Of a stretch of 64,000 nucleotides of DNA, positions 33,540 to 44,081 are shown piece by piece. The notes under the pieces are model-generated. The model saw only the letters and a list, made by a program, of their open reading frames with translations. It was not told the origin of the DNA and searched no databases. Source of the stretch: Chersky-840 sp050011815 (GTDB lineage Bacteria > Actinomycetota > Acidimicrobiia > Acidimicrobiales > UBA8190). The stretch's first letter is position 1. Every line of letters begins with the position of its first letter. The stretch is taken from positions 45,292-109,291 of the forward strand of contig JBEKIJ010000008.1 of the NCBI GenBank assembly GCA_050011815.1. Reading direction: 5' to 3'. The position numbers and the translations under genes were made by a program.

Positions 33540-34586
<1,047 letters not shown>

Positions 34587-34727
34587 CCGCCCTACTCCGG
34601 CGTCGCACCACCTGGTCCCCGCCCCCGACGCCACGTCACCGGGGCCGGGCCGGGGCGCCGGAGCACCCCGGGCCCCGGTCCCGGGACGCTCACCCTCCGA
34701 TGGCACGACGCCCAGGGCACCGTCGGG

Positions 34728-34733
34728 TACGGT
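34728..34733 (+). promoter_or_regulatory. TANNNT -10 box for the enoyl-CoA hydratase gene
   Basis: TACGGT ends exactly 6 bases before the ATG at 34740, in a 153-base noncoding gap after meaB. Confidence 0.45.
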
Positions 34734-34739
34734 GCGCGC

Positions 34740-35546
34740 ATGGTCGCCTCCGGTCCCGCGTCGAACGGAGGGGACACCGGGGTGGTGGCGCTGCAGCGCC
34801 GGGACGACGGTGTGGCCCTGCTCACGCTGGAGCGGCCCAAGATGAACGCCCTGTCGGTGGCGTTCCTCGGGCGCCTGCGCGACGTGGTCGTCGAGCTCGC
34901 CGCGGACCCCCCCGGCGCGGTGGTGCTGTGGGGTGGTCCCCGCATCTTCGCCGCCGGTGCCGACGTCGCCGAGTTCGCCGAGACCGACGGGGCCTCACGC
35001 ATCGCCGATGCCTTTCACGGCGTGACCCGTGCGCTCAGCGCGCTTCCTCGGGTGACGATCGCGGCCATCACGGGCTACGCGCTCGGTGGTGGCCTCGAGC
35101 TCGCTCTGGCCTGCGATTTGCGCGTCGTCTCCGACAGCGCCCGTCTCGGTCAGCCCGAGATCCTCCTCGGCATCATCCCCGGTGGCGGCGCCACCCAGCG
35201 CTTGCCGCGCCTGGTGGGGGTGAGCCGGGCCAAGGACCTCATCTACACCGGGCGGCAGGTGGCGGCCGACGAAGCCCTGCGCATCGGCTTGGCGGACCGG
35301 GTCGTGGCCCGCGACCGGGTGTTGGACGAAGCCCTCGCCCTGGCGGCTTCGTTCGCAGCGGGCCCCCTCGTGGCCCTGGCCGCCGCCAAACAGGTCATCG
35401 ACGAGGGCGCAGAGGCGCCCCTGGCCCGAGCTCTCGAGCTCGAGATGGCGGCCTTCGTGTCGGTATCGCGCTCCGAGGACGCTCGTCTGGGAGTGGCCTC
35501 GTTCCTCGAGCACGGGCCCGGCCGGGCCCGGTTCGTCGGGCGCTGA
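34740..35546 (+). CDS. Enoyl-CoA hydratase/isomerase family protein
   Basis: A 268-residue crotonase-fold enzyme, probably adding water to trans-2-enoyl-CoA in fatty-acid or branched-chain breakdown. The oxyanion-hole segment is RIFAAGADVAEFAE and the second one ITGYALGGGLELALACDLRVVSD; the catalytic Glu is in QPEILLGIIPGGGATQRL, with the second Glu position taken by Gly-Gly, so hydratase versus isomerase activity is open. It lies next to meaB and the mutase, which suggests a shared acyl-CoA degradation role. Confidence 0.88.
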   Translation: MVASGPASNGGDTGVVALQRRDDGVALLTLERPKMNALSVAFLGRLRDVVVELAADPPGAVVLWGGPRIFAAGADVAEFAETDGASRIADAFHGVTRALSALPRVTIAAITGYALGGGLELALACDLRVVSDSARLGQPEILLGIIPGGGATQRLPRLVGVSRAKDLIYTGRQVAADEALRIGLADRVVARDRVLDEALALAASFAAGPLVALAAAKQVIDEGAEAPLARALELEMAAFVSVSRSEDARLGVASFLEHGPGRARFVGR

Positions 35547-35561
35547 GGGGTCGATGCCGTC

Positions 35562-37438
<1,877 letters not shown>

Positions 37439-37442
<4 letters not shown>

Positions 37443-38782
37443 CCCCTTCGGAGACGGGCATCATCGACGTGTCGGACCCGGTGCGCGCCGCCCTGGCCGA
37501 TCTCGTGTCCGCCTACGCGGCGCGTCGCAGGGACTGGGAAGAATACGGTCAAGACGAGGGTGGCGGCGGCGCGGCAGGCGGCGCGGTGCGGATTCTCGAC
37601 GCCGAGGTGCTCGGTGCGGGCCGTCCGGGTCTCATCGACGTGGTGGCGGAGTTGGGCGACCGGTTCGTCCATGTCCCGTTCGGCTTGCGCTCGCCCGGCG
37701 AGGAGACGCATTTCATTCCTGACGGCGACGACCCCGTGCTCGGCCCCCTCGTCGACGACGAGGGGGCCGCCGTCGTCTTCGACGCCACGCGCGACGCGGT
37801 GGTGGCGGTCATGCTCCTCGAACAGGTGTCGGGGGAGGTGGTGCCGGCCTCGCTCGTCCGCCATCTCCGCGACGACCGGGGATCGGTCACCCTGGCCATG
37901 GACGACCGCATCGCCTTCACCGTCTTCAACGAGGTCGTCGACGGGCCCCGCCCGGATCTCGAGCTCTTCCTCGCTCTCGACGAGGTCGGCTTCAACCACC
38001 TCGCCGCCCCGTTGGCGGTGTGGCGACGGGCCGGACGGGATCTGGGCGTGGTCCAGGAATATCTGGCCGGCGCGTCATCGGGGTACGCGCTGGCATTGAC
38101 ATCGGTGCGCGACCTCTACGCCTCGGGTGGCCCTCCCGAGCTCGCCGGCGGAGACTTCGGGGCCGAGGCGCACCGCCTCGGCACCATGACGGCGCGCATG
38201 CACCTCGGCCTCGACAAGGCCTTCGGCCGCCGCCCCGGAGACGTCGGCCAATGGGCGCACGGAATCGAGGAGGCGCTGCGCCCCCTCTCGCCGCATGTGC
38301 TCGAGCGTCCCGACGTCGAGCAGCTGCTCGGTGAGCTGCGCGCCCTCCAGGTCCCGTCGCAGGCGATCCGCTCGCACGGGGATTTCCATCTGGGTCGGAC
38401 GTGTCGGACCGAGCAGGGTTGGTACGTCGTCGACTTCGCCACCGGCGGGCGCCCCACCTCGATGGCCGGTGCCGTGATCGACCCCGACGACGATGCGCGC
38501 GTGTACCGGTCTCCCCTCGCCGATGTGGCTGACATGCTGTGGTCGCTCGCCGAGGTGGCGACCTCCGCCGCCGACGAACGGGACCCGTCGGGACGCGATG
38601 GGCTCGTCGAGCTCGCCGACGCCTGGGTGGCCCGCAACCGCCGGGCCTTTCTGGCCGGCTATCTCGGCGTTCCCGGTATCAGCGGCCTCGTCCCTCCCGG
38701 CCGAGAGGCCTTGCGCATCCTGACCGCATCCTTCGAGCTCGTGCGGGCCGCGGTACACCGGGACCGCCAGGGCCAGGACTGA
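37439..38782 (+). CDS. mak: Maltokinase-like protein with altered metal-site residues
   Basis: By position and length (447 residues) this is the maltokinase that phosphorylates maltose from TreS for glycogen synthesis by GlgE. The N-terminal cap (about 1-110) and the aminoglycoside-kinase-like C-lobe are both present. The catalytic loop SHGDFHLGR has Asp315 and His317, but the usual HGDxHLGQ ends in Arg320 instead of Gln, and the usual DFEGEP is DFATGG (332-337): the Asp is kept while both acidic residues after it are gone. Activity may thus differ from known maltokinases. The GTG overlaps the treS stop. Confidence 0.82.
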
Positions 38783-38822
38783 GTTCCCGGACCCCACCCG
38801 GCAATCCAAGGAGACGGCACGG

Positions 38823-39881
38823 ATGCGCATCGGAATCCTCACCGGCGGGGGCGACTGCCCGGGACTCAACGCGGTGATCAGGGCGGTGGTCCTCACGGCC
38901 GAGCTCCGCCACGGTGACGAGGTGATCGGGTACCTCGACGGCTGGAAAGGCGTCCTCGACGACGTCTCTGTGCCCCTCGACGTGGTGCGGTGCCGCGACA
39001 TCCTCACCCTGGGCGGGACCATTCTGGGGACCTCGCGCACCAACCCCTTCAAGATCGAGGGGGCGCCCCAGCGCGTGCAGGCCAATCTGACGAGTGCCGG
39101 GATCGACGCCCTGGTGGCGGTGGGCGGTGAGGACACCCTGGGGGTGGCGCAGCGTCTCGGCGACCTGGGGGTCAAGGCCGTGGGCATCCCCAAGACCATC
39201 GACAACGACCTGTCGGGGACGGAGGTGACCTTCGGGTTCGACACCGCCGTCCAGATCGCCACCGAGGCGATCGACCGCCTCCGCACCACCGCCGAATCTC
39301 ATCACCGGGTGATCGTGTGTGAGGTCATGGGGCGCAACGTGGGGTGGATCGCCACCCACGCCGGCATCGCCGGGGGCGCGGCCGAGATCTTGGTGCCCGA
39401 GGTGCCCTTCGACGTCGAGGCGGTGTGCGAGCGGTTGCAACGCCGCCACCGCGGCGGGCAGTTCTCGTCCATCGTGGTGGTCTCCGAGGGCGCGGTCCCG
39501 GCCGAGAGACACCCTGCCGACCTGTCGGGAGCCGTCACGCCCGGGACGCCGGGAGCGCCGGTGGATCAGTTCGGCCACGCCCGCCTCGGGGGTATCGGCG
39601 CCTGGCTCGCCGAGGAGATCGAGGAGCGGACGGGCTTCGAGGCTCGCGTCACCATCCTGGGTCACATCCAGCGGGGGGGCACACCGTCTGCCTTCGACCG
39701 GGTCCTCGCCACCCGCTTCGGGGTGGAGGCGGTCGGGGCCGTCCATGACGGGGACTACGGGATGATGGTCGCCCTGCAGTGCGGAGAGATCGTGCGGATC
39801 CCCATCGCCGACGCCGTGGCGCAGCCGAAGACCGTCGACCTCGATCTCTACAGCTCGGTGGCCGACACGTTCCTGGGCTGA
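38823..39881 (+). CDS. Phosphofructokinase, probably pyrophosphate-dependent
   Basis: It phosphorylates fructose-6-phosphate to the 1,6-bisphosphate. The 352-residue protein has GGGDCPGLNAVIR at the N-terminus, the catalytic block PKTIDND, and MGRNVGWIA. Residue 104 is Asp in GGEDT and residue 124 is Lys in PKTID. Asp104 with Lys124 is the pair known from PPi-dependent enzymes such as that of Amycolatopsis, while ATP-dependent actinobacterial enzymes keep Gly104. AAGGAGACGG precedes the ATG. With GlpX and a PPi-PFK, the organism could run a reversible step here. Confidence 0.93.
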   Translation: MRIGILTGGGDCPGLNAVIRAVVLTAELRHGDEVIGYLDGWKGVLDDVSVPLDVVRCRDILTLGGTILGTSRTNPFKIEGAPQRVQANLTSAGIDALVAVGGEDTLGVAQRLGDLGVKAVGIPKTIDNDLSGTEVTFGFDTAVQIATEAIDRLRTTAESHHRVIVCEVMGRNVGWIATHAGIAGGAAEILVPEVPFDVEAVCERLQRRHRGGQFSSIVVVSEGAVPAERHPADLSGAVTPGTPGAPVDQFGHARLGGIGAWLAEEIEERTGFEARVTILGHIQRGGTPSAFDRVLATRFGVEAVGAVHDGDYGMMVALQCGEIVRIPIADAVAQPKTVDLDLYSSVADTFLG

Positions 39882-39935
39882 GCGCGTCGGAGCGCGTCGG
39901 AGCCTCTCTGAGCGTTCGGGCTCAGGCGCCCGAGA

Positions 39936-40913
39936 TCAGGCCGGAACGGCGACCCGGAGCTCTTCGGTGGCCTGCTCGGGCGGCACGATGTTGATGAGGA
40001 CCCCGGTGCCGGCTTCGAACCCCGCCGCCGTGGTGAGCTTCGGCCACACGTGCACGTGCCAGTGGTAGGGCTCAGGGGCCCGGTACGGGGCCGAGTGGAA
40101 GACGATGTTGTAGGAGACGTCGCCGAGCCGCTCCACGAGCGAGCCCAGCACGGTCCGCAGCGACCGGCCCACGGCCGACAGGTCCGGCGGTGAGGCGCGG
40201 TGGAGATGGGGGCCGTGGTTCCTCGGGATGATCAGCATCTCGTAGGGGTTGCCGCTCCAGAACGGGCACACCACGAGGACGCGCTCGTTGGCATAGACGA
40301 CGCGGTGCCCGGCGTCCTCCTCGGCGTCGACGGTGGTGCACAACAGGCACCGACCCGCGAACCGGGCGAAGCCGGCTTGTTCCTCGGCGAGCTCCCGGGG
40401 CACGAACGACATCCCGAGCAGCTGACCGTGGGGGTGCTCGATGGAGGCACCCGCCTCACGTCCGGCGTTGACGATGGCTTGGCTGTAGCGCAGGCCCGGC
40501 ACCGACGAGTGCTCCTCGATCCGGTCCCGGATGGCGGCCATCACGAGCACGGCCTGCTCGTCGGAGATGTGCTCCCAGCCGTTCTCGTGTTCGGGGGACA
40601 ACACGAGAACCTCGTGGATCCCTCCCGCGGTGGCTTGGGTGAAGACCGGGCCGCGGTTCTCGACCACGAAGGGATGGTCGCCCTCGAAGGCGGGGTAGAG
40701 GTTCGGTACCACCCTGACCAGCCAGTGCCCGCTCGAGCCGTAGGTCTCGAGCGCGGGGGGAGCGGATTCCTCGTTGCCCGGACAGAAGGGGCAGGGGCGG
40801 GAGTTGTCGGCCTGGACCTGGACGGGGGCGGCGAAGGAGAAGGGACGATGCGAACGGTCGGTGCTCACGACCACCCAGCGGCCGGTGAGCGGGTCCAGGC
40901 GCAGTTGGTTCAT
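39936..40913 (-). CDS. galT: Galactose-1-phosphate uridylyltransferase
   Basis: A HIT-superfamily enzyme that swaps UMP between UDP-glucose and galactose-1-phosphate in the Leloir pathway. The nucleophile His lies in EHPHGQL, and the second HIT triad is YHWHVHVWP. CPFCPGNE binds structural zinc. The 325-residue form starts at the ATG at 40913, preceded by GGGTGAGGG; an in-frame ATG 45 bases farther upstream is not conserved. No galK or galE is adjacent, so it may act in wall-sugar metabolism. It is convergent with the phosphofructokinase gene. Confidence 0.93.
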   Translation of the reverse strand: MNQLRLDPLTGRWVVVSTDRSHRPFSFAAPVQVQADNSRPCPFCPGNEESAPPALETYGSSGHWLVRVVPNLYPAFEGDHPFVVENRGPVFTQATAGGIHEVLVLSPEHENGWEHISDEQAVLVMAAIRDRIEEHSSVPGLRYSQAIVNAGREAGASIEHPHGQLLGMSFVPRELAEEQAGFARFAGRCLLCTTVDAEEDAGHRVVYANERVLVVCPFWSGNPYEMLIIPRNHGPHLHRASPPDLSAVGRSLRTVLGSLVERLGDVSYNIVFHSAPYRAPEPYHWHVHVWPKLTTAAGFEAGTGVLINIVPPEQATEELRVAVPA

Positions 40914-41258
40914 CGCCCGACCCTCACCCCGTGTGTGATATTCGCCGTTTTCGTGCACTGGTCCATGCCTTCAGCCCTTAATTACCCATCAGTAACTTAC
41001 CGGGTCCTCCGAGACGTCGTACTTGGTCACCATCCGTATGCGTGTGCTCACCTACACGCTACCTGCCTCCAGCAAGCATGCGTTCGATGTCCACCTGCTG
41101 TCTCCTCGACCGAAACTCTCCCGTTCGAACCAATTCACCAGGGGTTGGCCCGGAGTTGTGCGGCCCGGGCCGGGAGCTGCGAGCGGGGCGCGGCCGCCTG
41201 GGACCGAGGGGGTGTGCCGGGGTGCCCCTCCTGGCGCCGGGCCGGGGCCGCCGCGACG
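40914..41258. other. Noncoding, AT-richer region upstream of galT
   Basis: No convincing gene is seen in these 345 bases between divergent galT and the membrane protein gene. About 40935-41140 is visibly richer in A and T than the rest of the window and holds a palindrome. The final 120 bases return to high GC. It may hold divergent promoters or be a remnant of foreign DNA; I see no inverted repeats or transposase remains. Confidence 0.5.
40982..40995. promoter_or_regulatory. Candidate operator palindrome upstream of galT
   Basis: TTACCCATCAGTAA has TTAC/GTAA arms and a central AT (10 of 14 positions symmetrical). It lies about 70 bases before the galT start in AT-rich DNA. The form is like binding sites of TetR-type regulators, but no regulator gene is adjacent. 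Confidence 0.35.
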
Positions 41259-41798
41259 ATGGCGGCCGTGACGTTCCTGGCGGGAGGGCTCGGTGCCGGA
41301 TACCAGGGGGCCCTGCGGACCGTGCCCACGGGTGCGGTCTACACCGTCCTCCTCATGCTCCACGTCCTGTGTGCCGTGGTGGGCTTCGGGACCATGGTCG
41401 TCACCGGGGTCCAGGCCGCCCGGGCCCGCCGGGGCCCCACCGCACCCGGCGCGCCAGGGGTCCAGCGCTACTTCCGTCCCGGGGTGAACTGGGCGGGCCG
41501 GGCCCTCTACGGGGTGCCGGTCTTCGGCTTCAGCCTCATCGAGGCCAGCGACGGGGTCTTTCGGTCCGGCGACGGCTTCGTGGTAGTGGGTCTCGTGCTG
41601 TGGCTGGCGGCGACGCTGCTGGCCGAGGTCGTGGTGTGGCCCGGCGAACGGCGGATCCAGGTCGAGCTCGACCGGCACTGGGAAGAGGGCGAGGTCTCCC
41701 CGACCCTCGATCGCGACTGCCGTCAGGTCGCCGTCGCCGGTGCGGTGTTGGCCGTGTTGTTCGTGGCGGCCACGGTGTTCATGGTGGGCAAACCCTGA
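41259..41798 (+). CDS. Small integral membrane protein of unknown function
   Basis: A 179-residue protein with four hydrophobic segments: YTVLLMLHVLCAVVGFGTMVV, ALYGVPVFGFSLIEAS, FVVVGLVLWLAATLLAEVVVW and VAVAGAVLAVLFVAATVFMV. A short His in the first helix (LHVLCAVVGFG) and the overall layout recall DUF2269-type proteins, a comparison I make from memory and with low certainty. It ends 47 bases before iscS and has no obvious tie to it. Confidence 0.6.
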   Translation: MAAVTFLAGGLGAGYQGALRTVPTGAVYTVLLMLHVLCAVVGFGTMVVTGVQAARARRGPTAPGAPGVQRYFRPGVNWAGRALYGVPVFGFSLIEASDGVFRSGDGFVVVGLVLWLAATLLAEVVVWPGERRIQVELDRHWEEGEVSPTLDRDCRQVAVAGAVLAVLFVAATVFMVGKP

Positions 41799-41833
41799 CC
41801 GGGTCTCGGCGCGGCGGGCCCGGTGTGCCGACG

Positions 41834-41839
41834 TAGCCT
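41834..41839 (+). promoter_or_regulatory. TANNNT -10 box for iscS
   Basis: TAGCCT ends 6 bases before the ATG at 41846, consistent with a leaderless iscS-mnmA transcript. Confidence 0.45.
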
Positions 41840-41845
41840 TTGCCG

Positions 41846-43003
41846 ATGCAGGCCTATCTCGATCATGGGGCGACCACGCCGCTGCGCCCCGAGTCGTTGG
41901 CGGCCATGCTCCCCTATCTCACCGAGCATTTCGGCAATCCCTCGGGCTCGCACCGGGTGGCCCGGCGCGCCCGGCTGGCGATCGACGAGGCCCGCGACGA
42001 CATGGCCCGCTGCCTCGGGTGTCGGCCCGGCGAGATCGTCTTCACCTCGGGCGGCACCGAGGCGGACAATCTGGCCGTCCTCGGTGTGCCCGCGTCGGGA
42101 CGGGGCACCGTGCTGTGCTCGGCGGTGGAGCACCACGCCGTGCGCAACGCCTGTGCGGCGCGGGGCGGGACCACCGTGGCGGTGCACCGCGACGGGGTCG
42201 TCGACCTCGACGCGCTGGCCGGCGCCCTCGGTCCCGAGGTGGGGCTCGTGTCGGTCATGCTCGTCAACAACGAGGTCGGCACGGTCCAACCCCTCGCCGA
42301 TGTCGCCGCCTTGGTGCGAGCCCTTTGCCCCGGGGCCCTGGTGCACACCGACGCCGTGGCCGCGGTGGGTTGGCTCGACGTGGCCGCCGACGCCGCGGTG
42401 GCAGACCTCGTGTCGGTGAGCGCCCACAAGTTCGGAGGCCCCAAGGGGGTGGGCGCCCTCGTGGTGCGCGACGGGGCGCGACTGGCACCGGTGCTGTTCG
42501 GGGGGACCCAGGAGCGCGGTCGCCGTCCCGGCACCCACGACGTCGCCGGCATCGTGGGCATGGCGGCGGCCCTGCGCGTGGCCACCGACGCTCGACCCCT
42601 CACCGCCGGGCGCGTGGCGCGCCAGCGTGCCCGCCTCGCCGATGGCCTGGTGGCGTCGATCGGGGACGTGAGAGAGACCGTGGGGGAGCCCGGCGGGGCG
42701 GCCCGCGGGGCGCCCGCCGATCACGGTGGCGCCAAGGCCGCCTCGAGCTGCCATCTCCTCGTGGCCGGCGTCGACCAGGAGGAGCTGCTCGTGCTCCTCG
42801 ACGACGAAGGGGTGTGCGCCTCGGCGGGCTCGGCCTGTGCCAGTGGCGCCCTCGAGCCGAGCCACGTGCTGCTGGCGATGGGGCTCAACCCCGACCAGGC
42901 CAAGACGGGGATCCGCTTCTCGCTGGGCTACACGACCACCGACGACGAGATCGACCACGTGCTGGCCGTCATGCCCAAGGTCGTCGAGCGGTTGCGAGCC
43001 TGA
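41846..43003 (+). CDS. iscS: Cysteine desulfurase (IscS/NifS type)
   Basis: A PLP enzyme that takes sulfur from cysteine for tRNA thiolation and Fe-S clusters. The 385-residue protein begins YLDHGATTPL, has the PLP lysine Lys195 in SAHKFGG, and the persulfide-carrying Cys331 in SAGSACASG. The long mobile loop around that Cys and the closeness to mnmA (2 bases) mark it as the sulfur donor for 2-thiouridine synthesis. Confidence 0.95.
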   Translation: MQAYLDHGATTPLRPESLAAMLPYLTEHFGNPSGSHRVARRARLAIDEARDDMARCLGCRPGEIVFTSGGTEADNLAVLGVPASGRGTVLCSAVEHHAVRNACAARGGTTVAVHRDGVVDLDALAGALGPEVGLVSVMLVNNEVGTVQPLADVAALVRALCPGALVHTDAVAAVGWLDVAADAAVADLVSVSAHKFGGPKGVGALVVRDGARLAPVLFGGTQERGRRPGTHDVAGIVGMAAALRVATDARPLTAGRVARQRARLADGLVASIGDVRETVGEPGGAARGAPADHGGAKAASSCHLLVAGVDQEELLVLLDDEGVCASAGSACASGALEPSHVLLAMGLNPDQAKTGIRFSLGYTTTDDEIDHVLAVMPKVVERLRA

Positions 43004-43005
43004 CC

Positions 43006-44061
43006 GTGCGCGTCCTGGTCGCCATGTCGGGCGGGGTCGACTCCTCGGTCGCCGCCGCCCTCCTCGCCGAGGCCGGGCACGACGTCGTCGGCGCCACTCT
43101 CAAGCTCTGGGGTGGGGCCTCCGACAGCGGGTGCTGTTCGGTCGCCGATGTGGACGACGCCCGGCGCGTGGCCGAGCAGCTCGGTCTCGACCATCACGTC
43201 TTCAACTTCACCGACGCCTTCGAAGCCTCGGTCGTGACGCCCTATGTCTCGGACCACGTCGCGGGGCGCACCCCCAATCCCTGCATCGAGTGCAACCGGG
43301 CCATCAAGTTCGGGCTGCTCCTCGACCGTTCGGCGCGCCTCGGGTTCGACGCCCTCGCCACCGGTCACCATGCCCGCATCGTCGGGAACGACGGCGGGGG
43401 CGAGCCGCGGCTGCGGCGGGGCGCCGACAAGCACAAGGACCAGTCCTACGTGCTGTCGATGCTCAGCGCCCGGGAGCTGGCCCGGGTCGTGCTCCCCGTG
43501 GGCGAGCTGACCAAGGTCGAGGTGCGGGCCCGCGCCACCCGACTGGGGTTGCGCACGGCCGACAAGCCCGACAGCCAGGACGTCTGTTTCATCCACTCCG
43601 CCCGCGGCCGGCGCGGGTTCCTGGAGCAGCGCGTGCCCCTGCACCGGGCCGAGGTGGTCGACGCCGCCAGCGGCGAGGTGGTGGGCACCGTCCCGGCCGG
43701 TGAGCTCGTCACGGTGGGCCAACGGCGCGGGCTCGGCGTGGCGGCCGACGGGCACCGACGCTATGCCCTCACCGTCGATGTCCGGGCTCGACGCATCACC
43801 GTCGGATCCGCCGCCGACGCCCTCGCCCGGCGCGTCCCGGTCGAGCGGGCCGGCTGGGTCGTGTCTGCGCTGCGTGGCGGGGAGCGGGCCTATGCGCAGA
43901 CGAGCGCCCACGGCACCGCCGCCCCGTGCACCTGGGAGGGCGATGCCGTCGTCTTCGACGAGCCGCAGCCGCTCGTGGCGCCGGGGCAGACCGTGGCCCT
44001 CTACGACGGCGCCGACCCCGATGCGGTGCTGGGCGCGGCGGTCGCCACCGCCGTCGCATAA
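43006..44061 (+). CDS. mnmA: tRNA-specific 2-thiouridylase
   Basis: It thiolates U34 of tRNA-Lys, -Glu and -Gln. The 351-residue protein has the PP-loop SGGVDSS (8-14), the catalytic Cys in NPCIECNRAIKF, and the second Cys in DSQDVCFI. GQRRGLGV and the C-terminal beta domain are complete. The GTG at 43006 follows iscS by 2 bases. Sulfur would be relayed from IscS. Confidence 0.95.
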   Translation: MRVLVAMSGGVDSSVAAALLAEAGHDVVGATLKLWGGASDSGCCSVADVDDARRVAEQLGLDHHVFNFTDAFEASVVTPYVSDHVAGRTPNPCIECNRAIKFGLLLDRSARLGFDALATGHHARIVGNDGGGEPRLRRGADKHKDQSYVLSMLSARELARVVLPVGELTKVEVRARATRLGLRTADKPDSQDVCFIHSARGRRGFLEQRVPLHRAEVVDAASGEVVGTVPAGELVTVGQRRGLGVAADGHRRYALTVDVRARRITVGSAADALARRVPVERAGWVVSALRGGERAYAQTSAHGTAAPCTWEGDAVVFDEPQPLVAPGQTVALYDGADPDAVLGAAVATAVA

Positions 44062-44068
44062 CCCCCGG

Positions 44069-44074
44069 TACGCT
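44069..44074 (+). promoter_or_regulatory. TANNNT -10 box for ligA
   Basis: TACGCT ends 7 bases before the ligA ATG at 44082. Confidence 0.4.
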
Positions 44075-44081
44075 CCCGCGC

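Noticed and set aside
41130..41150. cgttcgaaccaattcacca as a tRNA 3' end or attachment site
   Set aside because: It resembles a T-loop plus CCA, but the T-stem cannot pair and no other tRNA arms are present.
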